NCBI GenBank assembly: GCA_910578505.1
Contig: CAJTPV010000069.1
Span: 1 to 7,655 of the forward strand
Direction of reading: 5' to 3'
Length of the DNA stretch: 7,655 bases
Source of the DNA: an uncultured Oscillospiraceae bacterium
GTDB taxonomy: Bacteria; Bacillota; Clostridia; Oscillospirales; Oscillospiraceae
Shown here: positions 1-6,472 of the stretch, one piece after another
Layout of the letters: each line of letters begins with the position of its first letter
Numbering within the stretch: the first letter of the stretch is position 1
Translations under genes and position numbers: made by a program
Notes under the pieces: generated by a model
What the model saw: the letters and a program-made list of their open reading frames with translations, nothing else
What the model was told of the DNA's origin: nothing
Databases searched by the model: none

Positions 1-3000
1 CTTATCGCCGGGATAGATGGTCTCGGCGGTGACGGTGACTTCCGGCTTCGGGCCAACCTGGTCTGAAGCTGGCCTTACATCTAACTTGTGCGCGTTTTGC
101 GCCCAAGTTGGGTCTGGGTGGAGAACTGATTGGACCTGTTCCCGCAGTCCGGGGGTATCTTTCAGTTCGGCCCCGTCAATGAACGCATACGCCTCGTCCC
201 ATGTCTTGAAGGAGGTGGGATACCCGCCTGTCAGGTCTCCAGCGCGGAAGATAAGGGGGTCCAGGGCGGTATTGGAAAGCGGGTCATAGAAAAATCCTGC
301 CGTCTGCATGGCATCCACGATACGCCGCTGTTCAGGCTCCAATGCGGCAATGGCCGTTTGCGTCTGACGCTGGTAGTCCGCCGCCCATTTTTCAACATCC
401 GCAAAAGGATTTTCTTCCCTCTGTACGGAAAGGATATGCTCGACCGCATCCCGGTCATCCTCTGAAAAGCTGAATGTGACATCGCCGTTCTCATGGACGA
501 ACCGCGCCGTGGAGATGCCGGCCTTGCCCATCTGCTCCTCCAGGATGGGGGCCTCCTCCGCCGTGACCTTCACCCGGTAATTGGGGGTCGTGACCTCGAT
601 CTTCGCACCGGGCAGGAATGCGTTGTTCCTGACATCCGCCCAGAGCATCCGCTCCAGCCTCTCCTTGCTCTCAGCGCGGAGGACGGGATAGGCCAGCGTC
701 GGGTCACGGAGCTGGACATCGAACAGGCCGATCTCCTCCACGATATAAGCCGTGTCCTCCAGATAGACGGTATCGCCCACCTGGTAGGTCGGCTCCTGCG
801 GTGCGGCAGTGCTTTTTGCATCGGTCCCAGGGGCGGCAGGGGCAATATCCTCCCCGGCTCCTTCATAGGTCTCGCCCTCCGGCGTTTGCCCCGCTTCTGT
901 GCCGGGAACAGGCTCCTCCATGACCCTCTCAGCCTTGGGGCGGTGTGAGCGGAGCGCCGCCTCCGCCTCCTCAAAGGTAGCGAAACCGCCAGCCGTAGCT
1001 ATAGCAAAACGGCGCTGTTCATCGTAGCCGTAGTGGTTGTAGAACTGCCCGTTGGGGTACTGCTGGATGACGATGGCCTCATCACCGCTGCGGTAGCTGG
1101 CGGCAGTCTGCACCGCTTCTTTCGGCTGGGCATCCCGGATGTGTCCGGTCCGCAGGCTATGCTCGAACGCCTCCCGGTCCATGAACACCTGGTCCCGCCC
1201 CGGCTCGTCAGGATAGACATAGAAAACATCGTGGTCCGTGACGCCCGTCAGGACGATCTCCTTTGTACCGTCCTCAGAGTAGAGGGTGAACGGATCCCCG
1301 ATGCCATATTTCAGCGGCGGCAGTTTTGCCTCCTCCGTTTTGAGCCAGTCGGCGGCCTCCCGCCTTGCGACATCCTCCTTGACCTGGAGCAGATAGTCCT
1401 CGGCCTGCCACTCGCTGGTGAACTCCTCGGAGACGCCTTCCGGGTCAACATATATCTCATCCCGGATGTCATCCCAGACGGCATAGCCGCCCTCGGTCTC
1501 GATCAGGAAGAACCGCTCTGGGGCGGCATAGTTGCTGCCGTCCGCCATCCGCGCCGCCTGTGTCAGCATCTCGCTTGTGCGGTCGGGCGGGTCCGGCAGT
1601 TCTGGGGCGGCGGTCATGGCCTTATAGGTCTCGTCCAGCAGGGACTTGTGCAGACGGTCATGGTACTCCGGCACATCGTAGTACAGCCGCATGAAGCCCG
1701 TGTCCTGAATGGTGAGCGCCGCCTGTTCGATGGCCTTGCCGCCCTCCACATAGGCGGTCTCTTTGTCATTGTTGCCGCAGGCGTTCCGATAGGCTGTGTC
1801 CCGCAGGAGGGCGTCCCGGATGACAGGGTAATACCGCTCATAGATGTCTGCCGGGGTAGGGGGAAAACCGTGTCCGGGAGCAGGGAGAGGGACGGCGCCG
1901 AACTCGGCGTAATTCTTCTCAAGGGCGGTATACCGCTGTTTGTCCGGGCCGCTCAGATACTGGCCGTTCTGGATGAGCGCGCCGAGCCGCTTCTCGACCT
2001 CGGACCAGCGTAGCCGCACCTCCGCGTTGTGGCTGGCGTCACGGATCACCAGTCCCTGGGGACGGGTCTGCACACCGCCCCGGTTGCCATCGGAAAATTG
2101 CCAGCTCTGCCCACTGTTGGTCCCATACTCGCCTTTCAGATACTCTACACGCTCATCCGGCGTGTTCTCCTGCGAATAAAGGGCAGCGATACGCAGTTTG
2201 CCGCCGTCATAGGGGGAGCCGTGACGGAGGATGCGCTCGATCTCCGCGTCAGGAATAGAAAAAGCGGGGGCGGGAGCCTCTGCCGGGGCCTGTTCCTCTT
2301 TTTGGGGCATAGCAAAGACGGAGGGCTTTTCGCTCTCCGCCTGTCGGTCTATCATTGATATCTGTTCCATCTCGGAGGGGAACAGCCCCTCCAGCGTCAG
2401 TTGTTGATAAGTTCCGCCATCACGATCTCCTCCACCTGCGCTTTCAGTGCGTTCATGTGCCGCACCCAGTCCATCTGCCGGGTCTTTTTGTCCGGCGCCG
2501 GGTCCGCCGCCAGCAGTTCCTCCATCAGCTGCTCCATCCGGGCGGAGGCCGTCTCCTGCACCTCCCACAGGTGCGGGAACAGTTTCCCGGTCAGGGTCAG
2601 GTGGTTGTAGAGGAGCTTGTTGTTCTCCTCCAGATATGCCCTCCGCATCCTGCCGTACTTGCCCAGCGGACGGTCCTCCATTTCCTCCAACTGGATGTCC
2701 GGGATCAGGTAATCCCCGGCCTTCGTGTAAGTCAGTTCTGTCATTTTTCCGGCTCCTTTCCTCCGTTTGTTCGACCTGTTTCGTCCTCTCGTAGGTTCGG
2801 ATGGCCCGTTCCACTTCACGGAAAACCTGGGAGGATGCCTCGCTGACCGCCGCACCCAGCACATTGGACGCCGCCTGGGTATTGAAGTCGAACACATCCA
2901 TGAAATCTTCCGGCTCAAAACAGCTCTCCGGGTCCTCCACACAGCGGGAGCAGAGCATATACTTGATGCTGGTCTCCGCCGCCCTCCGAAAGGACACCCC

Positions 3001-3579
3001 TACGTTGAACTCATCATACCCGTAAAGGAAGGAATCGTCAACGATGCCGAGGATGCTGTCCTTGTTCTCCTCCCAATACTCGGCGGCAAGGCGGGAGGCG
3101 ATGCCCCCGATCTGTTCCTCCAGCCCCGCGCCGGCACCCACGCCATAGGACCGTTTCAGCGCATCCTGCACAGCAGGGACATACTCCTCCCGCATGGACC
3201 AGAGGTTGACCGGGCGGGAGTTCTCCCTTGCCCCGGTATCCGACACATCGAACACATAGCGCAGCTTCGGGCGGCTGCCCGTGTTGTCCACCAGGGCGAT
3301 GCCCTTGGAGCCGCGGCGCACGTAGCGGCGCATGGTCTTGTTCCAGAGGTCATACTCGGCGCAGGCCGTGGCGTCCGGGCGCTGCTTGTAGATCATGAGC
3401 TGCTCATTGTAGGGGTATTTATAGAGCCGGGCCGCAGTGGTAAGGAAGGCTGTCCACTGCTCCCGGCTCCCGGTCACTTGTCTGGCGGCTTCTTCCGCCA
3501 TCTGGGTGTAATAGGCGACTTTCGAGGGGAACGGTATCACCGCCGCCCCGTCCGCCCGCAAGGGTTCATTCAATGCCAT
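1..3579 (-). CDS. Giant multidomain ICE protein with ArdC-like N-terminus (3' end outside window)
   Basis: I translated this frame codon by codon from 3579 to the left edge: 1,193 codons without a stop. Residues about 54-113 (YPYNEQLMIYKQRPDA, then DLWNKTMRRYVRRGSKGIALVD) resemble the ArdC-type N-terminal domain of antirestriction proteins. Residues 114-275 are mostly helical, with three nearby cysteines (210, 213, 220). Residues 279-395 are a Gly/Pro/Asp-rich linker that also encodes TnpV in the +1 frame. Residues 440-545 begin IPDAEIERILRHGSPYDGGKL, a module found before the helicase/methylase part of giant ICE proteins. Further small beta-rich modules occur near 757-790, 828-873 and 933-990, split by acidic Pro/Ala linkers. 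In the family I recall, an adenine methylase and SNF2-type helicase follow; those motifs are not in this window, so that activity is inferred. Likely cytoplasmic. Confidence 0.88.
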   Translation of the reverse strand, partial: MALNEPLRADGAAVIPFPSKVAYYTQMAEEAARQVTGSREQWTAFLTTAARLYKYPYNEQLMIYKQRPDATACAEYDLWNKTMRRYVRRGSKGIALVDNTGSRPKLRYVFDVSDTGARENSRPVNLWSMREEYVPAVQDALKRSYGVGAGAGLEEQIGGIASRLAAEYWEENKDSILGIVDDSFLYGYDEFNVGVSFRRAAETSIKYMLCSRCVEDPESCFEPEDFMDVFDFNTQAASNVLGAAVSEASSQVFREVERAIRTYERTKQVEQTEERSRKNDRTDLHEGRGLPDPGHPVGGNGGPSAGQVRQDAEGISGGEQQAPLQPPDPDRETVPAPVGGAGDGLRPDGAADGGTAGGGPGAGQKDPADGLGAAHERTESAGGGDRDGGTYQQLTLEGLFPSEMEQISMIDRQAESEKPSVFAMPQKEEQAPAEAPAPAFSIPDAEIERILRHGSPYDGGKLRIAALYSQENTPDERVEYLKGEYGTNSGQSWQFSDGNRGGVQTRPQGLVIRDASHNAEVRLRWSEVEKRLGALIQNGQYLSGPDKQRYTALEKNYAEFGAVPLPAPGHGFPPTPADIYERYYPVIRDALLRDTAYRNACGNNDKETAYVEGGKAIEQAALTIQDTGFMRLYYDVPEYHDRLHKSLLDETYKAMTAAPELPDPPDRTSEMLTQAARMADGSNYAAPERFFLIETEGGYAVWDDIRDEIYVDPEGVSEEFTSEWQAEDYLLQVKEDVARREAADWLKTEEAKLPPLKYGIGDPFTLYSEDGTKEIVLTGVTDHDVFYVYPDEPGRDQVFMDREAFEHSLRTGHIRDAQPKEAVQTAASYRSGDEAIVIQQYPNGQFYNHYGYDEQRRFAIATAGGFATFEEAEAALRSHRPKAERVMEEPVPGTEAGQTPEGETYEGAGEDIAPAAPGTDAKSTAAPQEPTYQVGDTVYLEDTAYIVEEIGLFDVQLRDPTLAYPVLRAESKERLERMLWADVRNNAFLPGAKIEVTTPNYRVKVTAEEAPILEEQMGKAGISTARFVHENGDVTFSFSEDDRDAVEHILSVQREENPFADVEKWAADYQRQTQTAIAALEPEQRRIVDAMQTAGFFYDPLSNTALDPLIFRAGDLTGGYPTSFKTWDEAYAFIDGAELKDTPGLREQVQSVLHPDPTWAQNAHKLDVRPASDQVGPKPEVTVTAETIYPGDK
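2397..2744 (-). CDS. tnpV: TnpV family protein, nested in the giant gene
   Basis: A complete 115-residue TnpV-type protein encoded on the same strand as the giant gene, one base ahead (+1 frame), and wholly inside it. Family features are YTKAGDYLIPDIQLEE (residues 6-21), a KYGRMRRAYLEEN segment (29-41), LYNHLTLTGKL (45-55) and a C-terminal helix WVRHMNALKAQVEEIVMAEL (93-112). The start at 2744 has its own Shine-Dalgarno and gives the usual family start. The frame runs open back to 2942 upstream of this, but residues encoded there do not look like TnpV. TnpV is known from Tn4451-type mobilizable transposons. Its function is unclear; a role in excision has been suggested. Amino-acid composition is that of a normal folded, helical protein, unlike the host frame over the same bases. 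Confidence 0.85.
   Translation of the reverse strand: MTELTYTKAGDYLIPDIQLEEMEDRPLGKYGRMRRAYLEENNKLLYNHLTLTGKLFPHLWEVQETASARMEQLMEELLAADPAPDKKTRQMDWVRHMNALKAQVEEIVMAELINN
2753..2760 (-). promoter_or_regulatory. Internal ribosome binding site of tnpV
   Basis: GAAAGGAG lies 8 nt before the tnpV ATG at 2744 and inside the giant gene, where it is read as Glu-Arg-Ser. A well-spaced Shine-Dalgarno at exactly the start predicted by family similarity supports independent translation of the nested gene. Confidence 0.75.
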
Positions 3580-3585
3580 AGGTTG

Positions 3586-3590
3586 CCTCC
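3586..3590 (-). promoter_or_regulatory. Ribosome binding site of the giant ICE gene
   Basis: GGAGG lies 6 nt before the ATG at 3579 in the only intergenic gap of note (3580-3618). An earlier ATG at 3592 meets a stop within nine codons, so 3579 is the start. Confidence 0.75.
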
Positions 3591-3618
3591 ATTTCCTTTA
3601 GATTTGCGTGTGCGGGAA

Positions 3619-3828
3619 TCAGACATCCGGGTACAGGTCCAGGCTGTCAAATTCCGTGTCCGTCATGCCCTCCAGTTTTTCCAGGACACTTTTGGAGAGA
3701 CGGCCCAGCCGCCGCTCCGAGGGTGTAAGCTGAAGGCGCATGGCTTCCAGCTCCGCCACCAGCCCCGCCCGTGTGCCGGGATTGTAAAGCATCATCATAA
3801 TCCGCTCGTCCCTTGTGAACTCTTTCAT
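3619..3828 (-). CDS. TTRAP-like transposon-transfer assisting protein
   Basis: A 69-residue protein matching the TTRAP family as I know it: an N-terminal FTRDERIMMMLYNPGTRAGL, a central helix with LEAMRLQLTPSERRL, then SVLEKLEGMTDTEFDSLDLYPDV at the C-terminus. The length is usual for the family, so the gene appears complete. The family name refers to an assumed role in transposon or ICE transfer; a mechanism has not been shown to my knowledge. The start overlaps the YodL gene's stop as ATGA and has no strong Shine-Dalgarno, so it is probably translated by coupling. It is the last gene before the 39 bp gap that leads to the giant gene. Confidence 0.87.
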   Translation of the reverse strand: MKEFTRDERIMMMLYNPGTRAGLVAELEAMRLQLTPSERRLGRLSKSVLEKLEGMTDTEFDSLDLYPDV

Positions 3829-4439
3829 CTCTCATCCCGTCCAGCCTGCTTCTGGGGCGGCTTTCGCTCCGGCTGCTCCGCACCGGAAAGGGCTTTCAGC
3901 GCGTCCAGGACGGAGTGCCGCTCCGTTTCAGGCTCATCCTTTCTCCCGTTATTGATGATCCCATCAATGGAGTTGTAGTCGTCCTCCATCGCCATCTCCG
4001 CGTTTTTCAGGTAGTTCTCCCGGAGGGCGAAGTCCTCCAGCTCCTTGAAGCCGATGGAATCCACATAGTGGCAGGATACCACGCCGCCCACCTTTAACGC
4101 CACGATGTCGCTGACCGACAGGCTGTGTCCCCGGAAGTCATCCGGGTGGGCGGTATTGAACTGGACATAGAGGGCCTCCAACTGCGCCATCACCGCCTCC
4201 GGTGTGTCGGGCTCCTTCGGGAGGTCCCCGTGGTAGACCACCTCATAGTGGTCGATGTCCGGCTCCTTCCCCTGCCGCTGGAGGCTGGAATAGGACTCGA
4301 ACCGCTCATAGAGGGTGTCGTCCGTGTGGCGCAACTGCAAAATGGCGTAGGAGTCGGTGGCGCTCTCCAGAAACGCCGCCAGGTGGCCGGGGGCCTCGTC
4401 CACGCCGTTCACCTCGTCCCATTTCCTGATGTCAGACAT
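3825..4439 (-). CDS. YodL and DUF4316 domain protein
   Basis: A 204-residue protein with two domains that commonly travel together on Firmicutes ICEs; neither has a known biochemical activity. Residues about 29-75 fit the YodL domain (SYAILQLR, YERFESYSSLQRQG, YEVVYHGDLP). Residues about 86-165 fit the DUF4316 region, with the marked segment FRGHSLSVSDIVALKVGG (102-119), then CHYVDSIGFKELEDF (123-137) and a helix with NYLKNAEMAMEDDYNSIDGI. The last 40 residues are charged and Gln/Pro/Lys-rich, probably disordered. The start has a perfect Shine-Dalgarno and overlaps the previous gene by 8 bp. The stop overlaps the TTRAP-like start as ATGA. Likely cytoplasmic. Confidence 0.87.
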   Translation of the reverse strand: MSDIRKWDEVNGVDEAPGHLAAFLESATDSYAILQLRHTDDTLYERFESYSSLQRQGKEPDIDHYEVVYHGDLPKEPDTPEAVMAQLEALYVQFNTAHPDDFRGHSLSVSDIVALKVGGVVSCHYVDSIGFKELEDFALRENYLKNAEMAMEDDYNSIDGIINNGRKDEPETERHSVLDALKALSGAEQPERKPPQKQAGRDER

Positions 4440-4737
4440 TCTGTTCCTCCTTCCTCAAAAAAGGCGGGCCGTTCTCCTTTGCGTCCTGCCTCTGCCGCTG
4501 TCTGCGTTCCTCGCTGTACGGCGGGCGGATGCCCACGCACCGCTTGGGGACCTGATAGGTCACGGACCGCCCCGGCCCGGAACGCTCCAGAATATAGTCC
4601 TCCGGGAACCGCTGGGAAAGCTCCCGGAGTTTATTGATGAGCCTTGCGTCATGGGTGTAGACCTCCGCCGTGTCCAGCTCATTGTCCCACAGGATGATGG
4701 TCTCCTGCTCCGCAAGGGTCAGCTTCTGGCGGCTCAT
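4432..4737 (-). CDS. Small conserved-looking ICE protein, function unknown
   Basis: A 101-residue protein that I do not recognise by name, though small proteins of this pattern sit beside YodL genes on ICEs. The N-terminal part (residues 1-65) has alternating hydrophobic residues suggesting a small alpha/beta fold: TIILWDNELDTAEVYTHDARL, then INKLRELSQRFPEDY as a likely helix. Residues 70-101 are rich in Arg, Lys and Gln (YSEERRQRQRQDAKENG), basic enough for nucleic acid contact, which is inference only. The start forms an ATGA overlap with the previous stop, and its end overlaps the next start by 8 bp. The Shine-Dalgarno is weak, so translation probably depends on coupling to the upstream gene. 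Confidence 0.8.
   Translation of the reverse strand: MSRQKLTLAEQETIILWDNELDTAEVYTHDARLINKLRELSQRFPEDYILERSGPGRSVTYQVPKRCVGIRPPYSEERRQRQRQDAKENGPPFLRKEEQNV
4446..4452 (-). promoter_or_regulatory. Ribosome binding site of the YodL/DUF4316 gene
   Basis: AAGGAGG is placed 6 nt before the ATG at 4439, within the end of the preceding gene. It decides the start of the YodL protein. Confidence 0.75.
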
Positions 4738-6011
4738 AAGCTGGCCTCGTCCCGCTTCTTCGCCGGGGCGGGGGCGGGGTGTTCCTTTGCGCTGGACTTC
4801 AGGGCGGAAAGCTGGCCCAGGACGGACTCCCGCTTCTCGGCTGCCGCCTCCTGCTCCCGCATGGCCGCCTTCTCCATGAGCATCCCGTGGTCGGTGGGGG
4901 TCATGGAGCGGCGCTCCAGCTTGTTCTCAAAGAGGACCATATCCCGCACCTCGTTGATGGAGCAGCCCACCACCTCCAGCTCGCCGCTCTTGGTCTCGTT
5001 GAACTTCTCATCATACAGGTGGTAGTCCCAATGGCCCGCCCCGCATTCCACGGCGAGATAGGCGTTCCAGCCGATCTTCCACGCCGCCTGCTCCGCCTCC
5101 AGCTCCGGCTCCGGGCGGCAGACCCCGCCGCCCCGCTCCAGCACCTCGGCGAACTGGCAGATGTGGTAGACCTCGCTCCCGATATAGGTGTGGTAGTCGT
5201 CGATATACTCACACTTGGCGGAGAAAGTCCTGTCCGGGTACTCCACCTGGATCGTGCCGCCGTCCGGGATGCGGAACTGCTCCTCATAGCCGCTGTTGAT
5301 GAAGCGGATGTCGTCCTTCGGCAGCGTCTCCGGCTCCCAGACGGAGCGGCGGCGGATGTCTGAATCGCGGAAGTCTTTCAGGGAGGTCAGGCCCACCTGT
5401 GCCACATCGCTGCCACCCAGCGGCCCGCTTTGCAGCCCCGCCTCTCCAATAGCGGCTGCCCGCGCCGCCGCAAGATGGTCGTGGGTGGGGTCGATACCGT
5501 CCAGCACATCGTCCAGGCTGATCTTGCCCTCGGCGGTCTTTTGCTTGGTCTGCTTGTCAAACACGGTGTACTCAAAGTCCCCGCCCTGGACCTCTTTCAG
5601 GTGGAGCAGGGAGGAACGGTCCACAAGGTACACGGCCTCCAGTTTTTCCTGCGTCTCCATTTCCGTCTGGACAGCCTCCTGCACCGCCTGTTCCACAGCC
5701 TGTTCCATACTTAAAGTGGCCGCCCGGTCCTCGATGCTCTCCCGGACCACATCCATATGCCCGGTATCCGCCATCTTGGAGAAGGTCTTGTAGATGTCCG
5801 CTATCGTGTCCGGGGAGGCCAGCAGCGCCCTCGCCTGATCGTCAGGCAGCTCCAGCGCCCCGATCTCCATCAGGATGTCCTCCCGCACCGCATACTCGAC
5901 AGCGTGGTTCAAGATGTCGGCGGGCGGCTGGTCCATCAGCCATGCCCTGAACTTGTCCTGCTCCGCCGACGCTTTCTCATACAGTTTGCTGCTCAGTTCC
6001 GTATCAGCCAT
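4734..6011 (-). CDS. DUF3848 protein with LPD28-like and duplicated modules
   Basis: A 425-residue protein of unknown biochemical function. Residues about 5-97 match DUF3848 as I know it from ICE proteins (LYEK..AEQDKFRAWLM..PP, AVREDIL, then a D-Q-A-R-A-L-L segment). Residues 101-125 are Glu/Gln-rich and probably helical. Residues about 242-294 (IPDGGTIQVEYPDR, EYIDDYHTYIGSEVYHICQFAE) look like the LPD28 type of domain; that name is from memory. Two further segments, 126-171 and 316-360, resemble each other and suggest an internal duplication. The C-terminus (385-425) is charged, then Ala/Pro/Lys-rich, probably disordered. No signal peptide or membrane segment is seen, so it is likely cytoplasmic. 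The start has a perfect AGGAGG and the gene begins 4 bp after the previous stop. Its stop overlaps the next start as ATGA. Confidence 0.85.
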   Translation of the reverse strand: MADTELSSKLYEKASAEQDKFRAWLMDQPPADILNHAVEYAVREDILMEIGALELPDDQARALLASPDTIADIYKTFSKMADTGHMDVVRESIEDRAATLSMEQAVEQAVQEAVQTEMETQEKLEAVYLVDRSSLLHLKEVQGGDFEYTVFDKQTKQKTAEGKISLDDVLDGIDPTHDHLAAARAAAIGEAGLQSGPLGGSDVAQVGLTSLKDFRDSDIRRRSVWEPETLPKDDIRFINSGYEEQFRIPDGGTIQVEYPDRTFSAKCEYIDDYHTYIGSEVYHICQFAEVLERGGGVCRPEPELEAEQAAWKIGWNAYLAVECGAGHWDYHLYDEKFNETKSGELEVVGCSINEVRDMVLFENKLERRSMTPTDHGMLMEKAAMREQEAAAEKRESVLGQLSALKSSAKEHPAPAPAKKRDEASL

Positions 6012-6015
6012 TCTA

Positions 6016-6471
6016 TCAGTCCTCCTGTCTCAAAATTTTGACCCATCTTGTTTTCATCTGGCGGGGATACTGCCCGCTGTCCTTCGGCTTGCGCCTGCCC
6101 GTCCACTCCAAGCCCCCGGCAGGCCCCTCACACACGAAGCCGGAGGCTTTCAGGGAGGCGCCGCACTCGCTGTCCAGGATATAGGTGATGACCTTTTTAT
6201 AGCCCATCGCCCTCGCCGCCCGGACCGCCGCCCCATAGAGCATACTGCAAGCGTTCCGCGCCCCATCGGTGCAAAGGCGGTTGACCTCCAGCGTATAGCC
6301 GTCATCCAGGAAGCGGCTCACCGGGCGGCCGCAGATGGCAACACCGGCGAGCCGCCCGTCCTCCCGGACACCGATAGAGAACTTGTGTCCCACCGTGGGC
6401 TTGTGGTGGCGGTGGTGCCGGCGCACGAACTCGTTCGCCTCCCGCAGGGAGACGGGGACCAGCGACAGCAT
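6016..6471 (-). CDS. XF1762-family, GNAT-like protein
   Basis: A 151-residue protein that I recognise as the XF1762 type found on phages and ICEs. Its fold is probably GNAT acetyltransferase-like, but its substrate is unknown. Visible features are a His-rich N-terminal motif (RRHHRHHKP, residues 17-25), a strand LAGVAICGRPVSR (41-53), then EVNRLCTDGARNACSMLYGAA (62-82) leading into a helix, and YKKVITYILDSECGASLKASGF (91-112), which resembles the late strand-helix part of GNAT proteins. I chose the ATG at 6471 because MLSLVPVSLREAN matches the usual start of the family and lies just after the methyltransferase stop. An in-frame ATG at 6495 would add eight residues inside the previous gene. 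Placement after the methyltransferase suggests a DNA- or nucleotide-related role, which is inference. Confidence 0.8.
   Translation of the reverse strand: MLSLVPVSLREANEFVRRHHRHHKPTVGHKFSIGVREDGRLAGVAICGRPVSRFLDDGYTLEVNRLCTDGARNACSMLYGAAVRAARAMGYKKVITYILDSECGASLKASGFVCEGPAGGLEWTGRRKPKDSGQYPRQMKTRWVKILRQED
6021..6026 (-). promoter_or_regulatory. Ribosome binding site of the DUF3848 gene
   Basis: AGGAGG lies 9 nt before the ATG at 6011 and inside the last codons of the XF1762 gene. A perfect Shine-Dalgarno embedded in the upstream gene supports both the start choice and co-translation. Confidence 0.75.
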
Positions 6472-6472
6472 A

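Noticed and set aside
1033..2013. Plus-strand open frame of 326 codons
   Set aside because: It is antisense to a continuous, domain-bearing part of the giant gene and shows no family motif.
2742..2748. Run of five A just before the tnpV start, with an upstream Shine-Dalgarno, as a programmed frameshift site
   Set aside because: Slippage on an A run with an internal Shine-Dalgarno usually gives -1, which leads to the third frame and not to TnpV. Independent initiation at the ATG explains the data more simply.
2355..2846. Plus-strand open frames over the nested tnpV region
   Set aside because: More than one antisense frame is open here because of base composition. Products are Pro/Ser/Cys/His-rich without motifs, unlike the TnpV frame, which has family motifs and a Shine-Dalgarno.
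3580..3618. Promoter or terminator in the 39 bp gap before the giant gene
   Set aside because: No -35/-10 pair and no GC-rich hairpin with a T run on the minus strand can be seen; only the ribosome binding site is supported.
3647..3883. Second minus-strand open frame of 78 codons over the TTRAP-like gene
   Set aside because: It overlaps the ends of two recognised genes out of frame, and its product shows no motif.
2767..3978. Long plus-strand open frame of 403 codons
   Set aside because: It runs antisense across the giant gene start, the TTRAP-like gene and part of YodL. Its product is rich in His, Arg, Pro and Leu with no recognisable motif, as expected for the opposite strand of GC-rich coding DNA.
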